Assembly: GCF_900113045.1 (NCBI RefSeq)
Contig: NZ_FONY01000007.1
Coordinates: 109,252-173,251 of the forward strand
DNA from: Thermoflexibacter ruber
Lineage (GTDB): Bacteria; Bacteroidota; Bacteroidia; Cytophagales; Thermoflexibacteraceae
Direction: 5' to 3'
DNA length: 64,000 nt
Every line of letters starts with the position of its first letter. The stretch's first letter is position 1. Positions 63,560-64,000 of the stretch are shown here, piece after piece. The translations under genes were made by a program, and so were the position numbers. The notes beneath the pieces were generated by a model. That model was not told the origin of the DNA and made no database searches. It saw only the letters and a list, made by a program, of their open reading frames with translations.

Positions 63560-64000
63560 TTAAGCATCAGGCACTACCTTCTCATAAGCCACCAACATAA
63601 TCTCTACTGCTTTTCTGATAGCTTCTTTGTTAGAAAACTCCTTAGAGGCATCTCTCTCCAACAGTTTAGTTTTATCAACATTGGGCAAAAGACATGTTTC
63701 CATTTTGCCTACTGCCTTTTCTATGACTGTACTATTATTTTTGCTGTAAACCACTTCTAAGTAATCTTTGGGAGAGAATCTCCACTTCATGCCGTCCCCC
63801 GTGGCATAGTGCAGGTGAACTACTATGTCCTCTTTGCTTGCTCCTTCGGTTACAAAAACATAGGAAGTATAAACTACGCTTATCATTTCATTTTCATCTA
63901 ACCTTTTCACCACAAGGTCGTATCTGTTGCCTTTGGAGTCCTTGACTACCTCATAGTAATAAGTATAGGTAGGTTTTTTGACTTCTCCTCTGAAAGCATT
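63560..64000 (-). CDS. Hypothetical protein, N-terminus outside the window
   Basis: The reading frame on the minus strand is open from base 64000 to a stop at 63560, at least 146 residues; the methionine-like GTG near 63913 is not needed as a start because the frame continues upstream (NAFRGEVKKPTYTYYYEVV). The text (KDSKGNRYDLVVKRLDENE, IVVHLHYATGDGMKWRFSPKDYLEVVYS) suggests a soluble beta-rich domain followed by a helix (NKEAIRKAVEIMLVAYEKV). No family recognised. Confidence 0.6.
   Translation of the reverse strand, partial: NAFRGEVKKPTYTYYYEVVKDSKGNRYDLVVKRLDENEMISVVYTSYVFVTEGASKEDIVVHLHYATGDGMKWRFSPKDYLEVVYSKNNSTVIEKAVGKMETCLLPNVDKTKLLERDASKEFSNKEAIRKAVEIMLVAYEKVVPDA

Overview
The window looks like chromosomal DNA of a member of the Bacteroidota, most likely Cytophagales-like. 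This rests on AT-rich DNA, a short housekeeping sigma factor, TAnnTTTG-type -7 boxes, an ECF sigma/FecR/SusC/SusD locus, a type IX secretion C-terminal sorting domain on a metalloprotease, many Cys-anchored lipoproteins and Bacteroidota-only hypothetical families. Genus and species cannot be read from the sequence. No rRNA, tRNA or CRISPR array was seen.

Layout. 0-5.3 kb: the end of a Gfo/Idh/MocA oxidoreductase, a DUF2214 membrane protein, an FAD oxidoreductase, two small hypotheticals and penicillin-binding protein 2 (TTG start). 5.3-9.7 kb: an AT-rich accessory islet bounded by two copies of a 42-bp sequence. It holds a frameshifted IS4-family element that cuts a decayed HELGH metallopeptidase gene, a small HTH protein, a beta-barrel protein and a lipoprotein preceded by five 8-bp tandem repeats. 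9.7-14.4 kb: a Tricorn-like S41 protease and a TPR membrane protein. 14.6-22.9 kb: an ECF sigma factor, FecR anti-sigma, STN-domain SusC transporter, SusD and a TIG-domain lipoprotein. This is a self-contained nutrient-sensing and uptake locus, with long inverted repeats in the susC-susD and susD-TIG gaps. 23-26.7 kb: core genes rpoD, pnp and rpsO on the minus strand. 26.9-27.2 kb: a structured MITE-like repeat. 27.5-31.2 kb: a 1237-residue lipoprotein built on GGSGY-type repeats, with a strong promoter, a strong terminator and narrow codon usage.

31-37 kb: a PD-(D/E)XK-like protein, a TerB-like protein, EttA, the Kdo transferase WaaA and a T9SS-exported M43 protease. 37.2-37.5 kb: a second MITE-like element inserted in a dispersed repeat whose uninterrupted copy lies at 54.8 kb. 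37.7-43.4 kb: a DUF5916 protein, a 919-residue protein resembling a type IIG restriction-modification enzyme with its catalytic motifs lost, and a lipoprotein. 43.6-49.3 kb: a TMTC-like membrane/TPR protein, a TPR protein, a lipoprotein, a barrel protein, YceI, DinB and an ATP-grasp enzyme translationally coupled to DinB. 49.3-54.7 kb: a TPR/periplasmic-binding lipid- or envelope-linked protein, a DEDDh exonuclease, a PAP2 phosphatase and IlvD. 54.9-59.5 kb, minus strand: a GH-A-like glycoside hydrolase, an M42 aminopeptidase, RlmB and RidA. 59.8-64 kb: a TPR-CHAT protease-like protein, an FkbM methyltransferase and a partial hypothetical.

The strongest leads for something undescribed are the apparently dead type IIG-like protein, the GGSGY-repeat lipoprotein, the 42-bp-bounded islet with a possibly phase-variable lipoprotein, and the two nested, structured MITE-like elements.
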